In this document: positions 40,890 through 49,700 of the stretch, one piece after another
How positions within the stretch are numbered: position 1 is the stretch's first letter
Layout: every line of letters begins with the position of its first letter
Translations under genes and position numbers: made by a program
Assembly (NCBI GenBank): GCA_000767215.1
Contig: AXCX01000001.1
Location: 1 to 64,000, forward strand
Origin: Actinotalea fermentans ATCC 43279 = JCM 9966 = DSM 3133
Lineage (GTDB): Bacteria > Actinomycetota > Actinomycetes > Actinomycetales > Cellulomonadaceae
Reading direction: 5' to 3'
DNA length: 64,000 bases
Notes under the pieces: model-generated
Database searches by the model: none
The model's input: the letters and a program-made list of their open reading frames with translations, nothing else
Told to the model about the DNA's origin: nothing

Positions 40890-41050
40890 GGCGTACCGCG
40901 GGCCTGCGCTACGGGTGGCCCAACTGTGTGGGCACTCGCTCAGTAGCCGCCTAGTTCTGCATTCGTGGTGTCACGCCGGGGCGCAATACTGCGGTCCGAT
41001 TGGGAGGTGTCTGCATGACGCCCCGTCGTGGAGGCTGTTCCCGGAGCAAG

Positions 41051-42586
41051 CTACTCGCTCTCCGTCGCTGCTGATGACGCGCTCCCGGAATCGTGCTTCA
41101 AGTGAATCTTCCGGCTCAGTTTGAGCACCGGAACGAATCCGACCTCCTCGCACTGGCGCGCCCATGCCTCGACTTTCTGTTTCAGAATGATGGAACCGGA
41201 CTCGGCAAGGCTCGCCGGTCGCTTCTTCGCGCGGTATCCAAACCAAAGGCAATAGCGGCGAAAAGGCGGAAGCGCGTGGGTCTGAGCGCCGTTGTGGATT
41301 AGTTCCACAACGCTGCTTGCCTGGTCCACCACGTAGTTGAGCTTCTGTGGCGTGCCGAACTTCACGGCGTATACCGTGTCGCCCTTCTGAAGGTCCCAAG
41401 CCTCCGACGGTGCGCGTCCCGCTGTCTTGAGGATGTCAAAGTCCTTGTCCGCCACCACGTAGCCGTAGTCCTTGAGACTCTTGTTGAACTCGCCCTCGGG
41501 CAGCGCGGTTTCGATCAAGCCCTCCTCGGTCTCCTCGACTGCAATCCGACGGATCGCGTCGTCGAGCGCCTCAAGGTAGTCTTCGTTGAACTTGAGCCAT
41601 TTGCCCCCGCGAAGGACGACGTGGTCCTCGTCGCAGATGTAGTCCACAGCTTCGCGGATTGGTTGCGTGTAGTCGGGCTCACCCTCGCGCCGATGCGTAA
41701 TCTTGAGTGCCAGGACCTTGTCGCGCGGTACCTTGCGGTCCGCAAGGTACTCCTTCACTTCCTTCATGGTCAGGCGCTCGAGGTCCAGGGGTCTGTAGTG
41801 GCCGCATCGAAGCGTGAACGATCCCGAACTGCCGAACACGAAGTCGACGCCAAAGAGATCAAATGTGTCGGTTGAAATGTCGGACGTGCCCACGGGCGAC
41901 AGAAGTTCATCGACCAACTTCTCGTCGTATCTGGCGACCTCTTCCTCGTCCGATAGAACTAGAGTCCGTGGTAGCTTGAAGCGCGCGGGCTTGGCCAGTT
42001 CTTCGTCGATCGCGGATAGGAGCGCCCCCACCTCGGGCGGCTCAATAGTCGGCGCGAGAAGGCATGATGTGCCAAACTTCCCGTCGGACCCGAACGTGTC
42101 GACCTTCTCCGGAATAATGCGCCCCTGAAGATAGTCGATTGAGTTCCCTGGCGGCACGCTCAGGCGCGCCTGGCCCAAAAAGCTGCGGATGTCTTTTCGC
42201 TGCTTGCCTTGAAATCGTCGAGCAGAGGTCTGATTCACGTCGTCCGCGTTGGCTACTCGCTTGGCCATCTCGATGCCAAAGTCGTAGTCGCAGTACGGTC
42301 GTACATAGAAGTGCGCTTTGCCGAAGGCGATCGCATAACAGGACGTCTCGCGTTGCAGGAGCATCACGGCGAAGTACGAACGGTTGTAGTACCCGGTCCC
42401 GCCGATGTACTCCGCGAACGTGTTCACCCACGGAATGGTTCCGGGATTCGGGTCTGTAGAGAACAGGAAGTCGCCCTTCCAGCCGTCCTGCTGGAGTGCG
42501 CGCGTTGAGGTGAGCCCTTTATCGTTGAGGTGTCGCTTCAGCGAGTTGACCTGATCGCTGGGAATCCGGAAGATGTTCAGCCTCAT
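41051..42586 (-). CDS. TIGR04141/DUF6119 family sporadically distributed protein
   Basis: A 511-aa protein starting MRLNIFRIPSDQVNSLKRHL. Family features are an N-terminal domain with YFAVMLLQRE, IAFGKAHFYVRPY and RRFQGKQRKDIRSFLG, and a C-terminal half with KVLALKITHRREGE and YAVKFGTPQKLNYVVDQAS. TIGR04141 members appear patchily, often beside restriction or other defence genes, and their biochemical activity is not established. The ATG follows GGAGGGATCACTC. The gene is visibly less GC-rich than its neighbours, pointing to a separate transfer. The 275-bp gap 42587-42861 behind it shows nothing I can name. Confidence 0.8.
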   Translation of the reverse strand: MRLNIFRIPSDQVNSLKRHLNDKGLTSTRALQQDGWKGDFLFSTDPNPGTIPWVNTFAEYIGGTGYYNRSYFAVMLLQRETSCYAIAFGKAHFYVRPYCDYDFGIEMAKRVANADDVNQTSARRFQGKQRKDIRSFLGQARLSVPPGNSIDYLQGRIIPEKVDTFGSDGKFGTSCLLAPTIEPPEVGALLSAIDEELAKPARFKLPRTLVLSDEEEVARYDEKLVDELLSPVGTSDISTDTFDLFGVDFVFGSSGSFTLRCGHYRPLDLERLTMKEVKEYLADRKVPRDKVLALKITHRREGEPDYTQPIREAVDYICDEDHVVLRGGKWLKFNEDYLEALDDAIRRIAVEETEEGLIETALPEGEFNKSLKDYGYVVADKDFDILKTAGRAPSEAWDLQKGDTVYAVKFGTPQKLNYVVDQASSVVELIHNGAQTHALPPFRRYCLWFGYRAKKRPASLAESGSIILKQKVEAWARQCEEVGFVPVLKLSRKIHLKHDSGSASSAATESE

Positions 42587-42861
42587 TGAGTGATCCCTCC
42601 GCCGCTGCCCGATGGTAGCCCGGGGGCGGGGTGCGCGTGGCCTTCTTCGGCGGCTACTCGAGTCTTCTCGTCGCTCGACTAGTCTCTGCAGGGCGGAGGC
42701 CGTGCACTTCGGTTCCGCTTCCGCGCAGCGACGGGCCCGGTGCGGCTCGGTGACCATGTGGTTCCAGGTGTCGGTGGGGTCTTCGATATGCAGCCTCTGG
42801 GTCCGCCACGCGGGTCACCACCTGCGCGAAGCGGGACCTGGGCTCGTGATCGCGTGCGCTG

Positions 42862-44103
42862 CTAATGGCCCGACGGTGCAGGGTGGACGGTTCCGTCGGG
42901 GAGCCGCGCGCCCTTGCACACGGGGTTGGACCAGCCGAGGTAGCCGGTACCGCTGACGTAGCCGGCGTTGAGCTGGGCGGAGGAGAGCAGGTACACCCCG
43001 CCGTGGTTGCCTGTGGCGGAGTCGAACACGCCGTTGGAGGTCACCATGACCTTCTTCGGGTCGCAGCCGGGGTCGGCTTGGACGACGACGGAGACGTGGC
43101 CGGCGGGTCTGCCGGTGCGCCAGAAGACGAAGGACCCCAACGGAGGGCAGGCGTCGCCGGGGTGGGCGTTGCCGGTGGCGACCATCTGCCGCCAGTGCTC
43201 GGCGGCGGTGGGGTAGCCGGAGCCGACGTAGCCGTAGGCGCGGCAGGCGAGGCGGTCGCAGAGCTGGTGCCAGCCGGAGGTGACGCCGACGTAGGACATG
43301 GCGGTGCGGACGGCGGTGGCGACGTCGTGCGGGGTGCCGGGCGGGACCACGACGTCGCCGGTGCCGAGGCCGGGTAGGCACCCGACGCCCGAGGTGTCCA
43401 GGGGGCCAGACGGCTCGGGCGTCGGGGCGCTCGTGGGGCCGGTCGCGGCGTCGTCGGGGAGGTCGCTGCGGATCCCGGCGTCGGTTACGGTAGTCCACTC
43501 GCTGACGCGCCGGTCGACGTTGTCGATGAACCGTGCGGTGACCGTCGGGATGTCGGGGTAGGTGCGCAGGCGGGACTCGCCGGCGTTGTGGGCGATGATC
43601 AGCGCGTCGAGCAGCGGCAGTTGCGAGGATGCCCACCCGGGGTGATCGGCACGGATCTGGCGGACGCCGGCGAGGCGGTTGCACAGGTACTGGCCGCCGT
43701 AGCGGGCGTGGGTCAGGGGGTCGGCGATGTCGCGGACGCCGTTGGCGTCCCGGTCGGCGTCGAATCCGTGGCCGTAGACGCCGGTCCAGATGGCCTCGTT
43801 GATCTGGAAGAGGCCCCAGGTGCCGCCGTTGGAGTCGTCGGCGTAGGCGTCGGGGCGGAAGCCGGACTCCTGTGCCATGACCGCCGCGATCCACGCCTCA
43901 GGCAGGTCCGGACAGGCGGCCTTGGCCTCCCTGATCCAGGCCCTCGCTTCGAGGGGCACGGGAGCCTCGGCCGCCAGCACCCCGCCGGCGGAGGTCTCGA
44001 TGCAGGCGCTGGCGCCCGCGCCGATGCCGATGGCGGCGAGCACCGCGACAGCGGGTACGACGGCGCACCCCGCCCCGCCGAGCAGCAGCAGCTTTTTGAT
44101 CAC
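42862..44103 (-). CDS. Secreted peptidoglycan hydrolase: lysozyme-like SLT plus CHAP/NlpC-like domain
   Basis: A 413-aa cell-wall hydrolase that would open a path for the transfer channel. Residues 1-33 are a signal sequence or anchor (IKKLLLLGGAGCAVVPAVAVLAAIG). The lysozyme-like SLT domain spans about 50-215: AAVMAQESGFRPDAYA (catalytic Glu), GGTWGLFQINEAIW, YGGQYLCNRLAG. A Ser/Pro/Thr linker follows (about 230-250), then a CHAP-like domain with CRAYGYVGSGYPTAAEHW and PLGSFVFWRTGRPAGHVSV. The GTG at 44103 overlaps the coupling-protein stop in GTGA. Comparable hydrolases occur in Gram-positive T4SS loci. Confidence 0.9.
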   Translation of the reverse strand: MIKKLLLLGGAGCAVVPAVAVLAAIGIGAGASACIETSAGGVLAAEAPVPLEARAWIREAKAACPDLPEAWIAAVMAQESGFRPDAYADDSNGGTWGLFQINEAIWTGVYGHGFDADRDANGVRDIADPLTHARYGGQYLCNRLAGVRQIRADHPGWASSQLPLLDALIIAHNAGESRLRTYPDIPTVTARFIDNVDRRVSEWTTVTDAGIRSDLPDDAATGPTSAPTPEPSGPLDTSGVGCLPGLGTGDVVVPPGTPHDVATAVRTAMSYVGVTSGWHQLCDRLACRAYGYVGSGYPTAAEHWRQMVATGNAHPGDACPPLGSFVFWRTGRPAGHVSVVVQADPGCDPKKVMVTSNGVFDSATGNHGGVYLLSSAQLNAGYVSGTGYLGWSNPVCKGARLPDGTVHPAPSGH

Positions 44104-45920
44104 GGTGTTCCCCTTCCGGTCTCGTCGCGTGCGGCGGCTTCGACCGCCTTCTGGTCCGCCCGCAGGGCGGCAGCGTCACGGCGCGCCGTCCATGGGGCGA
44201 GGTCGATGACGACGGGTCGTGTGTGGCGCAGCAGGAGGACGCCGGTGCCGAAGGGCAGGGTCCGCAGCACGGACGGCGGCATGACGGGCACCATGCGTAC
44301 GGAGGTCGACGTGGAGTGTTCGCCCGCGCGGCCCACGGAGCGGGTCGAGGTGAGCTCGTCGATCTCGCCGAGGAGGCGGGAGACGTCGTCGAGGTCGCGG
44401 TACTTGGCGAGACCGCCGAGGACGAGCTTGACGGTCGCGGCGTCCCAGATCGCGTCGGCCGCGTGCTCGCCCCAACGGTTCCGGGCCTGGGCCAACGACT
44501 GCAGAACGGCCAGGGTGGTGATGCCGGATCCACCGCCTTCGGCCATCAGCTGAGGCAGCGACGGCAGCGGGGTGAGGTTGGCGATCTCGTCCAGCGCCAG
44601 GAGCAGGGGCGGGTCCAGGCGCGCACCGGGGGAGCGAGCCGCGATGCTGCGCGCCGTCTCGGTGATGTCCTCGACGAACGCCGCCACCAGTGGGGCGCAG
44701 GAGCCGGAGCTGACGGCGGAGGCGAGCAGGTAGAGGGTGCCGGACTCCCGCAGGAACGTCGCGGGGTTGAACTCCTCGCCGGGTGCGGGGTCGACGGCGG
44801 CCAGGACGTCGGGATCGGCGAGCGCGGCCAGGGACTGTCGGACGCCGAGCCAGACGGAGTCGCGGGTGCGGGGGTCGGCGTGGATCGCCGCCTCCAGTGC
44901 GTCGGCCCAGCCGGACGCCGCCGACGGGTGGCGGTTCAGGGTGGTGACGGCGTCTTCGGCGAGCACCGGGTTCAGCGACCAGCGGTAGAGGTCGACCGCG
45001 CGTCGGCCGTCGAGCGCGGCGGCGTGGAGCAGGCACCGCAGCGCGGTCTCGGTCTGTCCTGCCCAGAAGTCGGAGTCGGAGACGGTGCGGCCGAAGCCGG
45101 CGCCGGCGGCGAGGCCGCGGGCACGGACCAGGGCGGTTCGCGGGGTCTCGCAGCCGCGCACCGGGGACCAACGAAGCCCGCCGGGGAGCCCGGCGAGTCG
45201 TTGCGGGTCGAAGATCGCGACAGGGCCGCGTCGGGCGCGGGCGCGCATCGTGACTGCGAGGCTGTCGGGCCTGGTGGAGGTGGCGAGGACCGGCCCGGGC
45301 GCCTCGAGCACCCACGGGATCACGACGTGTAGACCCTTGCCCATGCGGGGTGGGCCGACGAGGAGCGCCGAGTCCTCGACGGAGCACCAGAGCTCGCGGC
45401 CGCGGACGCGACCGACCCGCAGTCCGACCTGCTCGGGGCTGGGGCGCGGGCCCGTCGATGGGCGGACGACGGCGCCTTTACGCACCAGGGCGCGTCGACC
45501 CGCGGCAGCTGAGGCCTCGGCCGCTGTGGCGAGCCCGGGAAGGCTGCGCAGCGACCGCTCGCGGTCGGCTCCGGCCGAGCCGGCCACCAGCCGCCACGCC
45601 ACAACGACGGCGCCGGCCACCAGCGCGACGACGACGGCTGTGATCGTCCAATAGAGCCAGGGGGCGGGGAGTGCCTCCGGCGCGGGCCAAGCACTGGCGG
45701 GCTCAGCGGGCGAGCCGAGCGCGCGCAGGGCGTCGAGCGGGCCGCCGGCGGGCGCGGGTCGACCGGTGAGGAGGCAGGCCAGCGCGGCTCCGCACCACAG
45801 AACCGCGCCGAGCCCGAGAGCAGCCGCACCGGCCCAGAGCACCCACGAGGTCACGTCCAGGCCGCCGCCCATCCGCGGATGGCGACTGATCGGGCGTCGT
45901 GCAGGCGGACGGCGCGTCAT
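44100..45920 (-). CDS. VirD4-like type IV coupling protein (TraG/TraD family)
   Basis: A 606-aa membrane ATPase that links the relaxosome to the transfer channel. Two N-terminal membrane helices lie at about 25-52 and 88-113. Walker A GPPRMGKG is at 189-196 (LLVGPPRMGKGLHVVIPWVL), Walker B LLLALDEIANLTPLPSLP, followed by GSGITTLAVLQSLAQARNRWG, characteristic of VirD4/TraG proteins. The ATG overlaps the DnaB-N-like gene in ATGA and the stop overlaps the hydrolase. Its Pro/Ala-rich linker between helix two and the ATPase is long. Confidence 0.9.
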   Translation of the reverse strand: MTRRPPARRPISRHPRMGGGLDVTSWVLWAGAAALGLGAVLWCGAALACLLTGRPAPAGGPLDALRALGSPAEPASAWPAPEALPAPWLYWTITAVVVALVAGAVVVAWRLVAGSAGADRERSLRSLPGLATAAEASAAAGRRALVRKGAVVRPSTGPRPSPEQVGLRVGRVRGRELWCSVEDSALLVGPPRMGKGLHVVIPWVLEAPGPVLATSTRPDSLAVTMRARARRGPVAIFDPQRLAGLPGGLRWSPVRGCETPRTALVRARGLAAGAGFGRTVSDSDFWAGQTETALRCLLHAAALDGRRAVDLYRWSLNPVLAEDAVTTLNRHPSAASGWADALEAAIHADPRTRDSVWLGVRQSLAALADPDVLAAVDPAPGEEFNPATFLRESGTLYLLASAVSSGSCAPLVAAFVEDITETARSIAARSPGARLDPPLLLALDEIANLTPLPSLPQLMAEGGGSGITTLAVLQSLAQARNRWGEHAADAIWDAATVKLVLGGLAKYRDLDDVSRLLGEIDELTSTRSVGRAGEHSTSTSVRMVPVMPPSVLRTLPFGTGVLLLRHTRPVVIDLAPWTARRDAAALRADQKAVEAAARDETGRGTP

Positions 45921-47035
45921 CCCGCCACCGGACCCTCGCGCTCGGCCACCGGAGTCGCGGCTGCACCGACGAGCCGCAGTGGCGACGTCCCGGGCTCGCG
46001 GTGGTCGTCGAGCATCCCTGCGCCGTCCCGGAGGGCGGTGGTGATGAGGTGGCCGGTGTCGACGAGGTCCTCGACGCGCAGGCCCGGGTTCGCCGCGCCG
46101 GACATCAGCTGCTCGGCGCCATGGTCGGCGATGCGCCGGAGCTGGTCGATCCAGACGGTCCGCTCGACCTCACGCACTGGGGCATGTCGGCCCGCCTCCA
46201 CGGCTTCCCGCAGCTCCGTCAGAGTGGGTGCGGGTTGGCCGTGGTGGCACAGGCGAGCCGTCGCGGCCGCCACGGTCACGACGTCGACCGGCTGCCGGAG
46301 TTCGGCGAGTTCGAGCATCACGCCGTAGGCGGTCCGCCAGGACGGCGATGAGATCCGTTGAGGTGGCAGGTGGGCGCCGACCGCTGTGACCTCGGGCGGG
46401 TGGGTGATGAGGGCTCCGACGAGCAGCGCCTCATGCGCCTGCTCGATCGCGGTGTCTCGGTCGGGATGGTTCTGCAGGAGCTTGTCCGCGCCCAGGCGCA
46501 GGCCCGGATTCCGGAGCGCAGGTCGGAGCTGTATCGGCGTCCGATCCTGTGCGGACTCAGGGAAGCCCATGGCGGCCGCCCAACGCCAGGCCACGGAGTC
46601 GAGGGCGGCGTCGACCAGCGCGCACGTGGACGACATGGGCACGGACTCGCGGGAGAGCGCCGACTGAAGTGCACCAGCCCGTAGGAGGATGCCGACGCCG
46701 GCGACCTCCCGGCGCAGGCTGGCCTCCACGACGATGCGCCCGTAGGTACCCGCGTTCGGGGCAGCAGGCACCGCTTGCAGCAGGTCGTGGACGACGACGC
46801 CCGGTGAGGCGCTGGGAAGTCGTCCGGCGAGGTCTCCGGCGACGGCCATGGGATCGATCGGATCACCGGCCGTGTCGCATTCACGCAGCAGCGAGAAGAC
46901 GGTGCCGTGGCGCGGGTCGGAGAAGTCGCCCGGGCGGAGCCAGCGGCGTACAGAGGCCAGCGACTGGGGGTCGAGTATGAGCGACCCGAGCAGCGCCTGC
47001 TCGGCGAGGCGGGTCGCTTCGTCCGGCCGGATCAT
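45917..47035 (-). CDS. Protein with two DnaB N-terminal-like domains, no helicase core
   Basis: A 372-aa protein that reads as two copies of the DnaB-helicase N-terminal helical domain, at about 1-115 (EQALLGSLILDPQSLASVRRWLRPGDFSDPRHGTVFS in parts) and 192-310 (HEALLVGALITHPPEVTAVGAHL and later WRTAYGVMLEL). There is no P-loop, so it is not a helicase. In actinobacterial elements such proteins are encoded within the transfer block; a role as an adaptor for a host helicase or primase is only a guess. It overlaps the VirB4 gene and the coupling-protein gene in ATGA. Confidence 0.75.
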   Translation of the reverse strand: MIRPDEATRLAEQALLGSLILDPQSLASVRRWLRPGDFSDPRHGTVFSLLRECDTAGDPIDPMAVAGDLAGRLPSASPGVVVHDLLQAVPAAPNAGTYGRIVVEASLRREVAGVGILLRAGALQSALSRESVPMSSTCALVDAALDSVAWRWAAAMGFPESAQDRTPIQLRPALRNPGLRLGADKLLQNHPDRDTAIEQAHEALLVGALITHPPEVTAVGAHLPPQRISSPSWRTAYGVMLELAELRQPVDVVTVAAATARLCHHGQPAPTLTELREAVEAGRHAPVREVERTVWIDQLRRIADHGAEQLMSGAANPGLRVEDLVDTGHLITTALRDGAGMLDDHREPGTSPLRLVGAAATPVAEREGPVAG

Positions 47036-48285
47036 GGCGTGCCCCGCATCGCTGCGTCGGTGTCGAAGAGCGCCAGCTCGGCTGCGCTCAGGTGGTGGTG
47101 CACCACGTGGGTCCGGCGAGGCATCTTCCAGAGGCCTGTCCCGCGGGGGAGTGCGGTGAGCACGTCACGCTCCGCGGTGGACAGGCCCAAGGCCGTTCTC
47201 GTGAGATCGAGCTGGTCGCTCTCCTGTCGGTAGACGATGCGTGTCGAACAGTCGGCGAGGAGTCCTTCGGCGAGCGCGCGTGCCTCGCTGCCGGCGCGCC
47301 CGACGGCGTCCAGGTCGGACAGTCGGTGGAGCACGAGGAGGTTGGCGATGCCGTAGGCGCGTGAGAGCTTCCACTGGGCCTGCATCCGCCGGACCAGGGG
47401 GACAGAGCGCATGAGTCGCCACGCCTCGTCGTAGATGACCCACCGCTTGGCGGTGCCGGTCGCGATGGCGTGCTCCAACCACGACGAGGCGCAGGCGGTC
47501 GCGACCGCCAGGGCGTCGTCGTCCGAACCGAGGCCCGAGAGGTCCAGCACGGTCATCGGCGCGGCATGGTCCAAGACCTGCGTCGAGGGGCCGTCGAACA
47601 TGCCGGCGAGGTCGCCCCGGACGAGCCGACGCAGGGCGAAGTAGAGGTCTCGTCCGTCGTCGGCGGTGCCCGGCGCGAGGGCCTCGACGGCGTCGCTGAG
47701 CGTGGGATCGGGACGGATCTCCACGCTCGTGATGGCGGCCTCGAGGCCTTCGCGCTCGGCGGGTCGGAGTTCCCGTCGGAGCGTCAGCTCGGCGAGCGCT
47801 GCGAGGAGGCGGAGGCGCGGGCCGTGCGCCATGTCGCGCGCCGCGCCGTGCGCGTCGAGGGGGTTCAGCCGCGTTGGGAGGCCCGGTCCGAGGCGGACGA
47901 CGACGCCGTCGACCGTCTCGGCCACGGGGCTCCACTCGCCCTTCGGATCGCCCGGGACGTAGACCCGGCGGCCGCTGGCGATGGCACGCACCGCCAGCGA
48001 CTTGGCGAGGGCTGACTTCCCCTGGCCGATGACGCCGGCGAGGACGGCGTTGGGGTTGGTGAGCTCACCGGCGGCGTACAGCGCCCAGGGGTCGAAGCAG
48101 AACGGGCCACCGGTCATCGCGTCGACGCCGACGAGGGCGCCGGTCGTGCAGGGGGAGCCGGCGAGGAACGGGTAGGCGCCCGCGAGTGTGGCCGAGGACG
48201 CGCGGTGCGCCGGAATGCGCAGCGATCCGGCCGGGCGGAGTCGGCCACGCGAAGGGCTCGGTGCGGGGGCGGCAGCGCGGTTCAC
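47032..48285 (-). CDS. VirB4/TraE-like conjugation ATPase
   Basis: A 417-aa ATPase expected to power the transfer channel. Walker A GVIGQGKSALAKSL is at about 84-97, with VYVPGDPKGEWSPVAETVDG, RWVIYDEAWRLMRSVP (Walker B, DEAW), YGIANLLVLHRLSDL and STRIVYRQESDQLDLTRT, as in VirB4 C-terminal domains. It is shorter than typical VirB4 because the N-terminal half is absent; the neighbouring SCO6880-family protein may fill that place. The GTG at 48285 overlaps the upstream stop in GTGA, deciding this start. Confidence 0.85.
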   Translation of the reverse strand: MNRAAAPAPSPSRGRLRPAGSLRIPAHRASSATLAGAYPFLAGSPCTTGALVGVDAMTGGPFCFDPWALYAAGELTNPNAVLAGVIGQGKSALAKSLAVRAIASGRRVYVPGDPKGEWSPVAETVDGVVVRLGPGLPTRLNPLDAHGAARDMAHGPRLRLLAALAELTLRRELRPAEREGLEAAITSVEIRPDPTLSDAVEALAPGTADDGRDLYFALRRLVRGDLAGMFDGPSTQVLDHAAPMTVLDLSGLGSDDDALAVATACASSWLEHAIATGTAKRWVIYDEAWRLMRSVPLVRRMQAQWKLSRAYGIANLLVLHRLSDLDAVGRAGSEARALAEGLLADCSTRIVYRQESDQLDLTRTALGLSTAERDVLTALPRGTGLWKMPRRTHVVHHHLSAAELALFDTDAAMRGTP

Positions 48286-49700
48286 ACCACACCTCGCGCG
48301 AGGGGCACCGTGGCCGCCAGGTGCGCCGAAGCCTGCTGGCCGACCAGCCGGCGGAGTTCGCACAGCGCCTGCGCTGCCGCCGCCTCCGTCGCGGCGCAGG
48401 CTGCGTCGAGCTCCTCGGCGGAGCGAGCCGTGACGGTGACGAGCCCGGTGAAGCGCAGGTCGCCGTGGCCCGCGACGAGCTCCTGTTCTCGGCGGAGCAG
48501 GTCGTCGAGCTCGGCGCGGATGGACTCGTCCTCGACCTGTCCGATCCGTGCGCGCTGTGCGGAGTCGGCGGCGTGCTCGGCCTTGGCCCGCCGGATCTCG
48601 CGGAGGGAGGAGGCGATGGGAAGTGGTTCGGCGATCAGGGTGACGGTGCGCACGGCGTCGGGGGTCAGTACGAGGGGCTGCAGGAAGCCGGGGTGGACGT
48701 CGGACCGGGGCCACTCGGCGATCCAGTACGTCGAGTGGACGCCACCGTCGGTGGTCACGTGCGTCCACGACTCTGCGATGCCCATGGCGGGAGGTGCCGC
48801 GGCGCTCGGGACGTGCTCGGGGGCGGGGCGTGTCGTGGGGTCGTAGGCGGTGCGCAGCACCGAGTGGACCTCGGCCGCGCTCACCCAGCCTGTGATGTCG
48901 ATGTCGGCGCCCGCGAGGGCATCGGTGACGGCGCCGAGCTCTTGCTCGAGCGTGCGCACGTCGGGTTCGCTCAGCTGTCGGAGGCCGCCGCGGGGCGGGC
49001 GCAGGGCGACCGCAAGCAGCGTTTCGGCACGGCGACCGACGTAGGCGGCGTCGTCCATCAGCTCCGCCAGGACGGTTCCCGCCCACGAACCCGTGGCGAT
49101 CGCGTTCTCTCGCCACCAACGGTGCGCAGCGGTGTCTCCCGCCGGAGTGGTCCGCAGGACCAGCTGGACTCGCCGGACCGTCCGGCGTCGGCCGATGGTG
49201 GCCAGCGCGCGGCCCCAGCCGTCGACCTTCCGACCCTGGGTGCCGGGGTCGTCCAGGACGAAGCCCCGGCCGGAGACGCGCGCCACCGCGGTCACGGCCC
49301 CACCTCGGCGGTCGACGAGGAGCGCCGCACCCAAGGCCGGTGTCGCGACGACCGGGATCGTGCCAACGCCCGGCAGCTCAAGGCTGCGGCGCAGCACGGG
49401 TAGCGCGACCTCGCGAGCGCCGGTGAGGCGGCGGATGCCCCAAGCGGCGGACAGGGGTACCCACTCGACGAGCGGTCGTCCGCCGACGGACCCCAGCGCC
49501 AAGACCAACAGTGGCACCCAGATCGCGGCAGAGGCGGCAAGCCCCGCCCCGCCGCCGGTGTAGACACCGGTGATCGCCACGAACGTCGCAACGCCGAGGA
49601 CGACGAGCTGGGCGGCGCCGAGCCCGAGCAGGATGCCGCGACGCTCGCGTCGGCCGAATCGGACGAAGGGGCCCTCGGGAACGGTCGTCGCGGCGGTCAT
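48282..49700 (-). CDS. SCO6880-family membrane protein of a conjugative T4SS
   Basis: A 472-aa protein with two N-terminal membrane helices (GILLGLGAAQLVVLGVATFV and AAIWVPLLVLALGSVGG) and a large cytoplasmic domain including RGFVLDDPGTQGRKVDGWGR and RTLEQELGAVTDALAGADID. It matches the SCO6880 family, usually encoded between DUF6112/VirB6-like and VirB4-like genes in actinobacterial elements. It may be the membrane partner of the VirB4 ATPase. The ATG at 49700 overlaps the VirB6-like stop. Confidence 0.8.
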   Translation of the reverse strand: MTAATTVPEGPFVRFGRRERRGILLGLGAAQLVVLGVATFVAITGVYTGGGAGLAASAAIWVPLLVLALGSVGGRPLVEWVPLSAAWGIRRLTGAREVALPVLRRSLELPGVGTIPVVATPALGAALLVDRRGGAVTAVARVSGRGFVLDDPGTQGRKVDGWGRALATIGRRRTVRRVQLVLRTTPAGDTAAHRWWRENAIATGSWAGTVLAELMDDAAYVGRRAETLLAVALRPPRGGLRQLSEPDVRTLEQELGAVTDALAGADIDITGWVSAAEVHSVLRTAYDPTTRPAPEHVPSAAAPPAMGIAESWTHVTTDGGVHSTYWIAEWPRSDVHPGFLQPLVLTPDAVRTVTLIAEPLPIASSLREIRRAKAEHAADSAQRARIGQVEDESIRAELDDLLRREQELVAGHGDLRFTGLVTVTARSAEELDAACAATEAAAAQALCELRRLVGQQASAHLAATVPLARGVV

